Origin: Phallus indusiatus
Taxonomy: Eukaryota > Basidiomycota > Agaricomycetes > Phallales > Phallaceae
Assembly: GCA_027605045.1 (NCBI GenBank)
Contig: JAQFWX010000010.1
Span: 748,879 to 812,878 of the forward strand
Reading direction: 5' to 3'
DNA: 64,000 nucleotides
Numbering within the stretch: the stretch's first letter is position 1; each line of letters begins with the position of its first letter. Shown here piece by piece: positions 1-10,276 of the stretch. A program made the translations under genes and the position numbers. Below the pieces are notes generated by a model. That model ran no database searches and was not told the DNA's origin. It saw nothing but the letters and a program-made list of their open reading frames with translations.

Positions 1-333
1 CAAATCAAATAGGAGAAATGATGAAAACCCAAACAAAAGAACAAAAGGAAAACCAACAAAGGAACAAAACCGGCCTAAGACACAGCCTTTGTCAGAACTG
101 GCACCCAACTCTTCCCGCGCTGCCTCTTTATCCTGAATCGCATCGTTACCATCCTAATCTTCTTACTGATCGGTCATCCATCGATAGGATCGTCTTCGTC
201 ATGAATATAATACATTCATGAATCCTAAGGCTATGCTTAGTATCCTCGGATCGCGCACCAGATCAGCATGGAGCTCAGCATAGGCCAAGGGGGAGATCTT
301 AGTTATATCGTATGGTGTTCTGATCGATAGATA
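1..333. other. no recognisable gene at left edge
   Basis: Only a 67-codon plus-strand reading frame without recognisable features is present here. I see no tRNA fold, splice pattern or repeat that supports a gene. Confidence 0.5.
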
Positions 334-891
334 CTATTCTAATCTTCTTCGTTGACTAGGTCTTGGTATAATTTGCATAGGTCGCATGCGATTTCGATTA
401 GTACGTAGTCGAGGGGCATCGGGGGCAGGTTCTTCGGGTTCTTCATATTCTGGCAATGGAGTTGTAGGCTGGTGGGAAGGGGGTTCTACAAAAACATCCC
501 AGGGAGCGTCTAGAAAGAGAACATAATTGTGGAATAAGGCAGGTCGATAGAAAATAAGACGCCAAATGAGAATCCCAGGGCGATGTGATACGAGGGCCCC
601 GATCAGAGTATACGATGCTTGCATAATCGGTATATGAACGTTTTCGTCTACTTTGACTTCATCGGGTAATTGTAGATCGTCGTAAAAATACCGAAACTCG
701 AGCGCTGGATTGGCGTATCGTGGCCAGGGATTATCTTCTTCCACTTCTACTTCGTCGCTCTCCAATTGATATTCGCGAACCATAGTCTGAAAGTTATCAT
801 GTCTTCTATAGGGAGGTGGAGAATTAAAATTGGGATAAAAAGGAAATGGAATGATGGAAAGTGTGCGATAGCCAATAGGTTGGATGGACAT
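334..891 (-). CDS. hypothetical protein P1, paralogue of the ORF at 1359-1985
   Basis: An uninterrupted 185-codon minus-strand frame starting at an ATG. The protein has a Pro-rich N-terminus, an acidic patch (residues ~43-53), a central part rich in hydrophobic and aromatic residues, and a Pro/Glu tail followed by a basic Arg-rich end. It shares a pattern with the ORF at 1359-1985: a hydrophobic stretch ending LD-P, then a conserved HQP motif, a Pro-rich spacer and a basic C-terminus. I do not recognise the family. The two copies lie in tandem on the same strand with a solo LTR between them, so they may be remnants of a local duplication or parts of a transposon-associated gene. There is no sign of membrane segments or an enzyme motif. 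Confidence 0.45.
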   Translation of the reverse strand: MSIQPIGYRTLSIIPFPFYPNFNSPPPYRRHDNFQTMVREYQLESDEVEVEEDNPWPRYANPALEFRYFYDDLQLPDEVKVDENVHIPIMQASYTLIGALVSHRPGILIWRLIFYRPALFHNYVLFLDAPWDVFVEPPSHQPTTPLPEYEEPEEPAPDAPRLRTNRNRMRPMQIIPRPSQRRRLE

Positions 892-1047
892 AATGGTGAA
901 AAAGACAAAAGTTGAAAAGAATTTAAGCTCCGAACCAAGAAGGATGTTTTTAGGTGAATGGATAGGTGCGAAACTTCTCTTGTAGTATTCCTTTTATTCT
1001 CTATTGTTCTACTGATTCTGATCGGGTTCGTTCCAGGAGGCCAGAAC

Positions 1048-1349
1048 TGTAACGGATTTGGGATATAGGAATGGGCCCCCCTGGGGCCCATTAATGGCCT
1101 AGTGCCCATGCAGTGCCTTTGGCACTGCAGCAGTAGTATTTGCGCGTCACAGCGTGACGCTTAAGCGCCCGTCACACCCTTACAGCGGTGTGACCAGTAG
1201 TTACATTAGTTAATCTTAATTTTACCACTACTACTGCATGTAATTCCCTATTAGCCTAATTGAGCAATAGACAGGAATTCTGTGCACTTGTGGGAAAATA
1301 AGAAAACCCTTTAATCAGACCCCCTGTGGTCTGATTTTAAACTGTTACA
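1048..1349. mobile_element. solo LTR 1 (302 bp, hairpin-rich) with AGAAC target duplication
   Basis: The segment begins TGTAAC and ends GTTACA, a 6-bp terminal inverted repeat of LTR type. It is flanked by the direct repeat AGAAC at 1043-1047 and 1350-1354. No internal retroelement sequence is present, so this is a solo LTR left by recombination. Five short perfect hairpins lie inside it: 1070-1092 (10-bp stem), 1109-1129 (9 bp), 1144-1160 (7 bp), 1171-1194 (8 bp) and 1313-1336 (9 bp). It sits just downstream of the stop of the ORF at 1359-1985. Confidence 0.9.
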
Positions 1350-1358
1350 AGAACAGAC

Positions 1359-1985
1359 TCATCGAAGAGTGCGAAGGGTTTGTTGATATCGGGGAGGTCG
1401 TATGGTCATTTCGGAAGTAGTAGGAGATTGAGGAGGGGAGGAATCATGAAAAGAAGGGTTTAGTGGTTCTTTAGGAATGGGATTGGGTGATCGATAAAAT
1501 CCTAGAGCAGGTTGGTGATTACATGCTGATAGGATCCATCGGCTGGGAACATCCAGGACCATTATCATGTAATCTAATCCTACTTGTGCTGTTAACCAAA
1601 CACGATAGGAATCTTGTAGGGCTGATTCTGGAGTAGAATAAACATGAGTGACTGTGAACCATCTTAGTTCCTTCTCGATATAGACTTCTTTTCCGAAAGC
1701 CAAGAAGGGGTGTACGATATCTGAACTTCTACACTTATCGATAGATCGAGGGACCTTGTGTGAATAAACTGGGAGTAAGGTCTTGGAGTCCATTTCGAGA
1801 ATAGGAGTGGGCGAATAATACGTAAATAGAGTTGTCTCGATATCCAAATCATGAGTGCGAGGACTATCATGAGTATAACGAAAGACCGGGGGAAAAACAT
1901 CTTCTTCTGGGGACGGTTCTCGGGAATTGGAAGAAGGGGAGGGGTGTTTGAAAGAAATGGAAGAAGAGAGTCGAAGATTGAACAT
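1359..1985 (-). CDS. hypothetical protein P2, paralogue of P1
   Basis: Minus-strand frame open from 2045 to 1359. I prefer the ATG at 1985 (MFNLRL...) because the extra 20 codons upstream look untranslated and P1 has no equivalent. The protein (about 208 residues) has a Ser/Pro-rich N-terminus with a REPSPEED motif, a central hydrophobic/aromatic region, the HQP motif shared with P1 and a basic end. No enzyme, membrane or nucleic-acid-binding motif is evident. Solo LTR 1 lies ten bases beyond its stop codon, so the insertion changed its 3' region and not its coding sequence. Function is unknown; it could be a decayed transposon-linked gene. Confidence 0.45.
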   Translation of the reverse strand: MFNLRLSSSISFKHPSPSSNSREPSPEEDVFPPVFRYTHDSPRTHDLDIETTLFTYYSPTPILEMDSKTLLPVYSHKVPRSIDKCRSSDIVHPFLAFGKEVYIEKELRWFTVTHVYSTPESALQDSYRVWLTAQVGLDYMIMVLDVPSRWILSACNHQPALGFYRSPNPIPKEPLNPSFHDSSPPQSPTTSEMTIRPPRYQQTLRTLR

Positions 1986-2358
1986 TTTATTGTTTGATTT
2001 TTGGGTGAACTGGGGTGTCAAACGAGCTGGAAGTGAGTTGTTCAAGAAGAGTAGATTTAGAAGTCCGCTTTAGGAAGAACCATCCCTATTACCAAATAAG
2101 GAAGATTTTGGTGCGCGACATCGCCTGTCTCATGTGTGATTTGTGAGTTTTGAGGGGAGGAGAAATCCCGGACATGTCAAATAAACCGTTTCAAACACGA
2201 CATTACGGGTTAAGAAGCGACCCGTGAAAGGTGTTCTTAGGAGGGAAGCGTTTGTTCATTGTGGACACGGCAGTCTATTATCAGTCATGTTATATACACC
2301 AAAAAAAGCGATTACTGGTTATTCAATAATTTTCCCTAAACCCTTGTAGTTAAAGCTA

Positions 2359-2652
2359 TCAAATAATCCAACAATCACCGAAATCCATCGAGAGAAAGCC
2401 AAGATAATGAAAGTTGAGACGCAAATGGTCCCAGACATTGGACGGCCGTGGTTCCCGGATGCGACAAAAACTGATGGGAAATCGTGACGGAAAGGGCTGA
2501 TTAGATAGTACGTTAAGGGCTGAAAGTGAACACCGAAAGTGTTCAGGGTAGGGATAGGAAAGGGTCGGTGATTGGAGACCGTAATGATTCATGTCAGGGT
2601 CAGGAGATGGTTCACGGGCGAAAAAGGGCGAGACCGTTATGGACTGTGACAT
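2359..2652 (-). CDS. short ORF with the REPSP motif, possible fragment of the P1/P2 family
   Basis: A 97-codon minus-strand frame. Near its start it has AREPSPDPD, resembling SREPSPEED in the ORF at 1359-1985; the rest does not align by eye. It may be the 5' piece of a third family member whose 3' part is lost or spliced. Support is weak. Confidence 0.25.
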   Translation of the reverse strand: MSQSITVSPFFAREPSPDPDMNHYGLQSPTLSYPYPEHFRCSLSALNVLSNQPFPSRFPISFCRIREPRPSNVWDHLRLNFHYLGFLSMDFGDCWII

Positions 2653-2724
2653 GACGCTTATGGACTGTCGCTAGACGCTTACGGACACGCGTGTGACACT
2701 ATTATAAATTGCAATATAGTTAAA

Positions 2725-3600
2725 TCAAGTCAGTCAGTCATGCAGGAAGCTTAGGGAAGCGCACATTCTAACCACTTGAGATCGGGTCGTGACACAGCGA
2801 TTCTCAATAATCACCCCAATAAATCCCCATATATAAGCACATTTTTTGGTGACCGATTACTGAATAGGACCTCACAACGACTTTCATGTTCATGATTTAT
2901 GACAAAAAGACTTCCTCGATAACGATAAAGTTTGGCGCTCAAATCTACCACGATCCTCAGTGAGCGTATCGTAGTGCTGCATTGGTTTTAGTTGTAATCA
3001 GGACACGTCGAAACCCAATTGTCAGCCAAATTGCCTTTGCATCGTCGATGATCGTTCGACGTTCAGCAGTCCGATTAAGCTTCGACTCTGAAACGGTTTT
3101 GAATAATGTAGAAAAAGGCGAAACAAGATATGGTATATTACATATGAATGATGTATCTTTTCGAAAATAACGAAGATGGGCAATAGCATGAGCTGGTCCG
3201 ATAGTGTCCTTGATGTCGAAACCCTATGATGCAAATGAAGGACGCGGTTAAAAGTGGATCTATAATAATAGAAGAAGAAATTCGCTTCATAACTGTCAGA
3301 TCACTAGCCACAATTTCATAATCTCACATTATTCCAGCTGTAATGAGTTCCGAGCCTTAGTTTACTAACAAAGAAAGTCTGCGTTTGCGCAACGCCAACG
3401 TAGAACAATGAACGTAAAACGATGGTTCGTCTCCGTGAAGGGTCAATGCGCGTTTGCAGCGCGTAATAGATTGAATTTCATCTGTAGAATATCGGCAGCT
3501 TGGTTATACTTTGCGTTTGTAGAGAAAGAAATCTCTGGAGATGAGGCCGTCGTGCAATCATTAACATGACTCCGAGGGCCGCGAAGTAATGCGGAGTGCA
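2725..3600. repeat. duplicated intergenic block, copy 1
   Basis: About 0.9 kb of non-coding DNA. Blocks such as GCGCACATTCTAA, GATAAAGTTTGGCGCTCAAAT and GCGTTTGCAGCGCGTAATAG recur in the same order at 12032-13080 and, in part, at 21940-22200 and 22560-22670. Divergence is substantial, so this is an older duplication. It accompanies the S and D gene duplications and has no open frame of its own. Confidence 0.75.
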
Positions 3601-3627
3601 GTGTTCATCATGATGGACTGCGACCAC

Positions 3628-4536
3628 TGTTGCGTATGCAAACAGGCTACGCAGAGATTTGTCAGCACTCGGTATATGCGTCGGTCCGTCAATAAGGTAG
3701 CGGCCACGTAGATCTGACCACCCTTAGCGCCCACGGTAAACCGTCATCTCGAAATTGTTTCAGCACAACACAACACTCAGAAAATATAATTATTAAACCA
3801 TAGATAGATTTGAATGGATGTATATTACATTTCCATGGCTTTAAATTTTTAAAACGTTGCCCCTGTAAAAAGTTATAGCAGATATACTACCTGGGCCTCC
3901 CCAAAATTCACCAAAGCTGTTTTTCAGCGTTTTGGCAATATTTGTTTTTTTGCCTCCGAAAAATTTCGCCGCTCTTTACGTAAGCTTTATTTCCATAAAT
4001 GGAATCTCGCTTAATTTGAGCATTACATAAGCATATCCCAAAATCATGAGGAGACCTAGGGGAGACTTGAGCTGCATTGAAATTACACTTATACGAATAG
4101 GTTCTAGCTCAGAACTGACAGTTTATTTTAATTTAAGAAATATGTATTCTATTTTGTCAACTTCTTGTATAAAAATATGATTTAGGGTTAAGAATTTTTC
4201 ACTTTTTTTCAAAATTTCGCCGCTTAAGCGCTAACCCTAGCTTACGTAATGGGCGCTTAGGTATGGTCAGATCTACGTGGCCGCTACCTTATTTTGCAAA
4301 TTTTAGTTACTTTGTACTTTTCACATGAAACTTTTCTGGCTTTTCACATTTTCCATTCTCTTTAGATTACATTTTAGCACCATTCCATATTCCCGGAAAT
4401 CCCACAAATAATGTATATAAAAATACCTCTTTAGCTTACAAAATACAAGAAGAATGTTTCCCTCCTATTTTTCCCTCTGAGCACACATTCGCTGATTCCC
4501 TTATCTTCCCTGTTCGCTCCTGAGGCGCACGTATCA
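3628..4536 (+). mobile_element. solo LTR 2 (312 bp), relative of element A, split by a MITE
   Basis: The left end TGTTGCGTATGCAAACAGG and right end ...CGCACGTATCA form imperfect terminal inverted repeats. They are flanked by the 4-bp direct repeat CCAC at 3624-3627 and 4537-4540. The sequence aligns along its length with the LTR at 22249-22559 in opposite orientation, and its ends resemble those of the element A LTRs (TGATGGTTGCGCGAACAGG in sense orientation). Removing the MITE at 3695-4289 and one TA leaves 312 bp. No internal element sequence remains. Confidence 0.85.
3695..4289. mobile_element. 595-bp MITE with TA target duplication (Tc1/mariner-like)
   Basis: The terminal inverted repeats begin AGGTAGCGGCCACGTAGATC and extend ~40 bp, diverging slightly near the GCGCCCA block. 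TA flanks both ends (3693-3694 and 4290-4291). The undisturbed homologous site in the LTR at 22249-22559 carries a single TA at the same place, so insertion with TA duplication is shown directly. The interior is AT-rich and non-coding; an autonomous transposase is absent. Confidence 0.9.
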
Positions 4537-4540
4537 CCAC

Positions 4541-4875
4541 AATATATCAGCATTGCCATCATCCTATATATCCAAGTTATACCTTAATGAGGCTCCGATT
4601 TAGTCTGTCTTATCCTCCTTTATATGGACTGCATCTTCAACATGCATTCGGTGCTAAGTTGACCTTGACCTTGACCTTGCTGGCCAGGAGCTTAGCCATT
4701 AGGTATAATCATGGACGGCTACCTTTCCGATCTCTGTGTATCTTGAAGTTACACGAGTGTAATTACCGTTCTCCAAAACTTTGAAATCACCCGCCAGCAT
4801 CGAGAGTTTAAGTTCGGAGCGATCGCCTTCAAATCGACTGTTGTAAACTCCCAGACGCATATTCAGCCATTTCAT
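4541..4875. other. intergenic, no gene seen
   Basis: Flanking DNA to the right of solo LTR 2. A short plus-strand frame (4587-4784) has no supporting features. Confidence 0.4.
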
Positions 4876-5528
4876 TTACGCTCTATGCAAGGTGTAATAA
4901 GAAATTAGAATCCGCGTATTATAAATCAATATTAAAACAGTTACCTTGACAAGGCATTGGAGAGTCGAGACGGTAAAAGCAGCCTGATACGCCGGGTGAA
5001 CATCACGTCTCTCTTTGTCATCTCCACGTTGTTCGTTTCTTGATTGAGAGGGCAAAAAAGCAACAGTGTGTGTAACGGGAGTGGGAGGAACGACGTTGGC
5101 ACTTTTCGCATCCTGAGCATGTCCCTCTCCTGTTCGAACTTGCAGCACCGCTAAGATGGCCCAGGTCTTGAGTGCAGCTGGTTTTTTTTTTTGGAGCAGG
5201 CGGTTACTGCGTAACAGATGGGACTGGTTTAAAAGTCACAACGGTAGCAGCAGTAAAGGGCGCAGACGTAGACGTGAAAAGCTGGCTTGGTACTCAAAGG
5301 TTTCGCAGCAGTGACAGATACAACAACAGGGATTGGCGAAGGAGTAGTTCTGGGGTGAAGTCTGTGACGAGATCTTTGAGCTCCCATGACTGGCAACGCT
5401 TGGGAAGACTCGACAACAAGGACTTGCTTGACAGGTCCTGCTTGTGGAATAAGCGCAACGACAGGTGTCGGTTCAGGAACAGGGGATGAAAGCCGTTGAC
5501 AATGATGGGTTCTGCTCCTCCAAAACAA
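4876..5528 (-). pseudogene. duplicated coding remnant of unknown family (copy 1)
   Basis: Two minus-strand frames, 5229-5528 (about 99 codons, rich in Pro, Val and Ser) and 4876-5148 (about 90 codons), could be exons of one gene: the second ends at a good donor-like site after ...STLQCLVK. The segment around VVALIP, VKQ and VVE recurs at 12969-13525, broken by frame changes, and its upstream sequence recurs at 28025-28144. The conserved order suggests a once-coding stretch that travelled with the array. I recognise no family and cannot give a complete gene. Confidence 0.3.
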
Positions 5529-6777
5529 CTACTTCTGCGGGTTCAAAGGGATCCAGAGTTGATTGCTGAAGATGATTCGGTAAAATATTGTCGTAAGGAC
5601 TTCCAGAACGCAGATACAGGCCTTTCGATCTTGCTCAATGAAGGCATCGTCATATCGTGCTACCCGTTAGCGTTGGCGGGTAAGTCTCCTCTAGAGTGGT
5701 CTCGTTGATGTGGGCGAGTTTTTTTTTTCGTGGATAATGGATAGCGTATCGTTCAACCATGTCATCTAAACGTGCTCTTCCAACAAGATGATTGGAAAGT
5801 AATTGAAAGATCCTAAATGACCGTAAGCATTTGGCGTATCGTTGCCTTGGAACCTAGAATGAAAAGTCCGAGATGTTAACCACCTTCATCCCAGGTACGA
5901 CGTCAACAAAGGCAAGGAGAACATTTTCCTTAAGATTGATTGATGCTTTCGTTTGAACGGAAGAAAATTACAGCGAACAATGATGTAAGTCATACCATGC
6001 ACATGTTCGAATGACAGTCTCTTTAATATTTTCCAAAAGTGTTTTCACGCGTTATTTGGTTCGGTTTGTCGTTGCATCCACGAACCAAGCTGAGCGCTGG
6101 ATGATATTCGTGAGTGAAAAATATTGGATAGGTCCGGCTACTCCCGGTGTGACGTGCATAGGGTGACACGATTGATCTACTCCCTTCTACTCCCACTCCA
6201 CATTAAGTTCACATCCCAATCTTCATCTTCACGTCTGTGGATTTCCTCTTCAACCTACTATTGATTAAACGGACCACGCCATATTCTACAATCCAACACC
6301 TGACTAGAAGAACCAGCGCTACTCGAATTCTCCGCTAAGATATTGACCAATGCCGAGTGTTTGTCAAAGTTTAATGGAATCGTTATGTGGAAGGTTAGAG
6401 TAACGATTTAGTGCAGGTTTATCCAGCTTCTCAAAAAACCAGTGTTTAGCTATGCTTCATAAATCGGTACATGAACAAGTTACGGTTCTGTCTTGAGGTA
6501 TATATTGGTGTGGGTATGACAATCTATTAATAATAGGGTTACATCAATGTTGCATCATTAATTTGATTTGACTTAAGCACGTCTTGCACATGGAGTTCTA
6601 TTTATGGTTAGTACGCACTGGGTCAGTGGATATAGGTTGAACTATTAGGTTTACAGTTTGCGCAATGACAGCGCTTCTACATAACACGCATAGCACCGAC
6701 GTTCATACCTGTGGCACCTCCCAGCAAACTTATCCTCCCAAACACAACATCTTCTCTCTATTCAATACCTACATATC
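5529..6777. other. intergenic region upstream of D1
   Basis: No convincing gene. It contains one copy of the conserved upstream motif (6131-6154) and sequence related to 13530-14140. The 180 bp before the D1 start is the probable D1 promoter. Confidence 0.5.
6131..6154 (-). promoter_or_regulatory. conserved upstream motif, copy 1
   Basis: Reads CCGGCTACTCCCGGTGTGAC on the plus strand. Near-identical copies occur at 13997, 16795, 22984, 28243 and 49483. In the complete S genes it lies just upstream of the start codon; here no intact S gene follows. Confidence 0.5.
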
Positions 6778-9700
6778 ATGCCTGAAACACCTGGTTTTAA
6801 TGAGAAAGCACTGCACTTTGAGAACCAAAGCAAAGGTCCCGCCGAAATGACCTCGGAAGGACCTGCCGGCGAGAGACCTGCCACTTTGCCAGTGATAGAG
6901 AATAAGTCAGATGAAATGATAGATAATTTGGTGTCCCTCTTTCGTGATTTTCTGGGTGAGTTGCTTGCTCAAAAGATATATAAATTTCTGACACTCATCT
7001 GCATTCTAATCCAGAGACTACGCCCAGTACAACATCAAAGCCTATTCATTCCGATACGCCACGAAACGTAGCAGCGCGCAAGAGGTTTTTCGGACTGGCA
7101 AAAGATTTATCGCCTGAAACTGGTTGTAAGCATCACTGAACGTCTGTCCATTTCGGGTGCTTCATTATGACATATATTAGGCAATAATAGATATGACTAT
7201 GAGCAGAAATATCCAAGAGATCGATTCGGAGAGGAGGCGGCCGACAATGCTCGTGTCTGGTTGACCTACCTCGATGAAGCAGAATTGTTTGATCGCGAGA
7301 GGGTAGAAGGATGGAGAGAAACCGTTGACGTTCTCCTCGTCTTTGTAAGTGTATTTGTTTTTTTTTGTGCTCATTTTTTCAAAGCGAACTGTTTTCCTAG
7401 GCAGGTCTCTTTTCCGGTGTTATCACCACATTCGTCTCACAGGCATCTCAAGGCCTTCAACAGGATAATACCCAAGTCACTGCGTCCTTGTTACTCGAAA
7501 CGGTTCAGATACTACGAGCACAATTTACTGGACTACCAATAAGCCAAGTACCTAATACAACCTTGACGCCCACTTCCCCATTCACACCGTCAACAAACGC
7601 AGTTTTGGTGAACGGTCTTTGGTTTACCAGTCTGGCCGTCACATTGTCTACAGCGCTATTTGCCGTCCTTGCCAAACAATGGCTGTATTACTACACGACT
7701 TCTATTTCTGGAACAGCGAAAGAGAAAGTAAGGGTTAGGCAACTGCGATTCAACGGCTTCGAACTATGGAAAGTTGGTGCGATCGTTGATCTTCTGCCTA
7801 TCCTTCTCCACCTCGCTGTCGGCATGTTCCTTACCGGTATTATCATACTGTTATTCCCACTGGAAATTCGTCTCGCCTGGACGATCGTCGTTATCACAGG
7901 TATCACCTATACCTTATATTTCATATCTGTGATATTGCCTATTCGATATCCGGAATGCCCGTATACAACTTCGCTGACGATTTATGTTGGAATTCCATTT
8001 TTGGTTTTGCGAGAGAGTTTTCGTTGGATTAGCTCGACTCTGAATCAGGGTTCTTGGGCTCTTTGGGGAGGAATAAATCTCGAAACTCGACGTACTATCC
8101 ATCATCTTGTTCACTACACTCAAAGCCTCTCCCGACATGCATTTATGTCCATTTCGAAGGCAGCTGGTGCCGTGCGCCGTAATTTTCGCAGAATACAACC
8201 CACCATATTTACCAAGAGGTTTCCTGAGTTCACAAAATGGAGAGAAGTGAATATCAAAGCAGCTGTCAAGAATGCGGCTTTTCTCGATTCGGAGGCACTC
8301 GATTGGCTTTACGAGACGTCCCCAAATAGCAGCGTTCATCGTATTATCGCACGGTGTGTAGCTGTGGATCCAGTGACTGGCAGACAAATTCCACGCGATA
8401 TTGGCTATAATCTCTGTCGTACTTTGGACGCCAGTGAAATGAATGTTACCGATTTGCGTTATGCATTATGCCTGGCTTTACGGACTGATGCCTACCCATA
8501 TTGGGCTCTACTCCAATCTATTCCCGATATGGCGGAAATTCAGCTGGGAGGAGCAGAGTACCAAAGTTATTTCCGGATTTACAAGAATATGCTGGCTGGT
8601 GATAGCGATCAAGCCCTGCAGGATGCGATCAACAGCGATCTCATTCTTCCGCTGACCATGTGGTGTTACTTCTTAAGCGAGGCGCCACGCGATGCTACAG
8701 TCGTCCATATACTCGCCACGGCCCAAGATGGTTTATTCGAATGGAAATTCGATCCCAATCGCGACACCATGCATAACGCGGGACTAGTACGCTTCGATAG
8801 TGAAGATCTGGGATGGTGGAAATTTGAATATCTGTACAATTACTTCAAACTTGGCTTTCCAGACTATTCCTCAGAGCTCAACTCCTTTGAAACACGCTAT
8901 AACCTTCTTATCGCCATTTATCGTAACCTTACATCCGATCAATCTCTCATTACCGACAAAGTGCAGAAGCAGAAGGCCTTGGAAGATCTCTTTGAAAACC
9001 TTCGGTTCTCAATTCCTCAACCTTGTCCATATATCTCACCCGTGAAGCATGGCATCGCCTTTTTCAGAGAAATTTGCTGTGTGGACGCATTCTGGAGCGA
9101 GTCTATGACGGATCGAGCCAGATATTGGGCAGCAGTGTGTCTGAACTCGATGTGGGGCGTAACGGTTATAGGATTTCCTTTCAACGAATGCGACGATCTC
9201 ACGCTCATATATCATTGGTGCTTACGAAATGATCTCGACTCACATTTTTCATGGAAAATCCCTCCCATGCTAATGCTGTTGCTCATTCCACACAACCGTC
9301 AACATCTGTCCACAATCCTTTTGAATGATCCGAATGCCGTATCTCACTTCTCAGGATGTTTTCAAAACTTGGGGAAGTATCAGTACATCCACAGCGCAAA
9401 ACAATACATATATCCAGTTTTAATGGATCTCCTCAAGTCTGTTAACACGAAAATGCCCTTGTTTACCATCGTTTTCAACTCGTCCGTGCTTCTAGAACTA
9501 TGGAAAATCCTCGTGTTTTGCAAATTGGACACGAAAATGTATTTTGATTTGGTGACGTCGAAGCTTGACAAGCAGAAATTAGATGAACTCTTCGTCATTA
9601 TGAATGAACAAGCGCAGTTCAACGACAAAACGGAGTTCCCGATTCACTGTGCCTGGGAATTTGACGGTGGACACACAGCGGTGTTTTATGCTTTGCAGGC

Positions 9701-10022
9701 ATCTGTATGTGAGTTTGGACAAATCATAGGTGTTTCGCACTCACAACTCGAGCCCACCACCGATCAATCTGCACCGGAGAGCTCAAGGTTAGTGCCAGTG
9801 GATAAGGATTATGATATAGAAGAAGGTGCACATCATGATGTGCCCGGCCTCAATGAGGTATTTCTTACAAAAATTTCATTCTCACTTTCAACTTATGAAA
9901 ATATGCGCAGCACAATTCATTTTACTCCAATGCTCTACATTGGACAAAATCAGCGTTCACTACCATGTTTGTTTGGCCAAAAAAATTCCTTTCCAAATAA
10001 TCGCAGCAGCAACCAAACCTGA
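6778..10022 (+). CDS. DUF6535 multi-pass membrane protein D1
   Basis: Gene model with four exons, all with GT-AG introns and consistent phase: 6778-6955, 7015-7125, 7181-7344, 7401-10022 (about 1024 residues if the last exon is unspliced). Residues ~100-125 carry the family signature YEQKYPRDRFGEEAADNARVW, followed by WLTYLDEAE. Four hydrophobic segments follow: ~148-165, ~223-243, ~281-303 and ~310-331. The remaining ~650 residues are a soluble C-terminal region without a motif I know. DUF6535 proteins are greatly expanded in Agaricomycetes and their role is unknown. The 3' end is uncertain: a donor-like GAG|GTATTT near 9858 matches GAG|GTA in D2 and D4, so a small terminal exon may replace the last ~55 codons. 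It converges on S1, whose stop lies 254 bp away. It is the only D gene here with all canonical splice sites, an open frame and the full signature. Confidence 0.85.
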
Positions 10023-10104
10023 TATATATATATATATGTATAATATGTAACCCCGTTTCTTTGATGTAAATTCAAAATTTGACCTGATAAAAGTACATTA
10101 ATCT

Positions 10105-10276
10105 TCATTTACCAGCTTCATCTCGCGCACGCTGATAAAAGACAATCCAACTAGAGATCGTCACGATCGTCATTGTAATACCGACGAGAGTGTTTACCAA
10201 ATACGTCTTAACGAGAATGTTGACCAGATATGAATGTGTCCGGTAATATGGGAAGATCGATTCAATGATACAAACC
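10105..10276 (-). other. open stretch encoding a hydrophobic segment, downstream of S1
   Basis: On the minus strand, immediately after the S1 stop, a frame encodes VNTLVGITMTIVTISSWIV followed by a basic FYQRARDEAGK end. It has the look of a tail anchor. Homologous DNA downstream of S2 (14790-15110) and at 28990-29170 does not preserve the hydrophobic segment. I see no splice pair that would join it to S1. Confidence 0.2.

Noticed and set aside
5172..5489. 105-codon plus-strand ORF
   Set aside because: It lies opposite the minus-strand remnant conserved at 12969-13525 and has no independent support.
10021..10040. TATATA run after D1 as a promoter
   Set aside because: It is a simple AT repeat in the short spacer between two convergent genes, where no start is expected.
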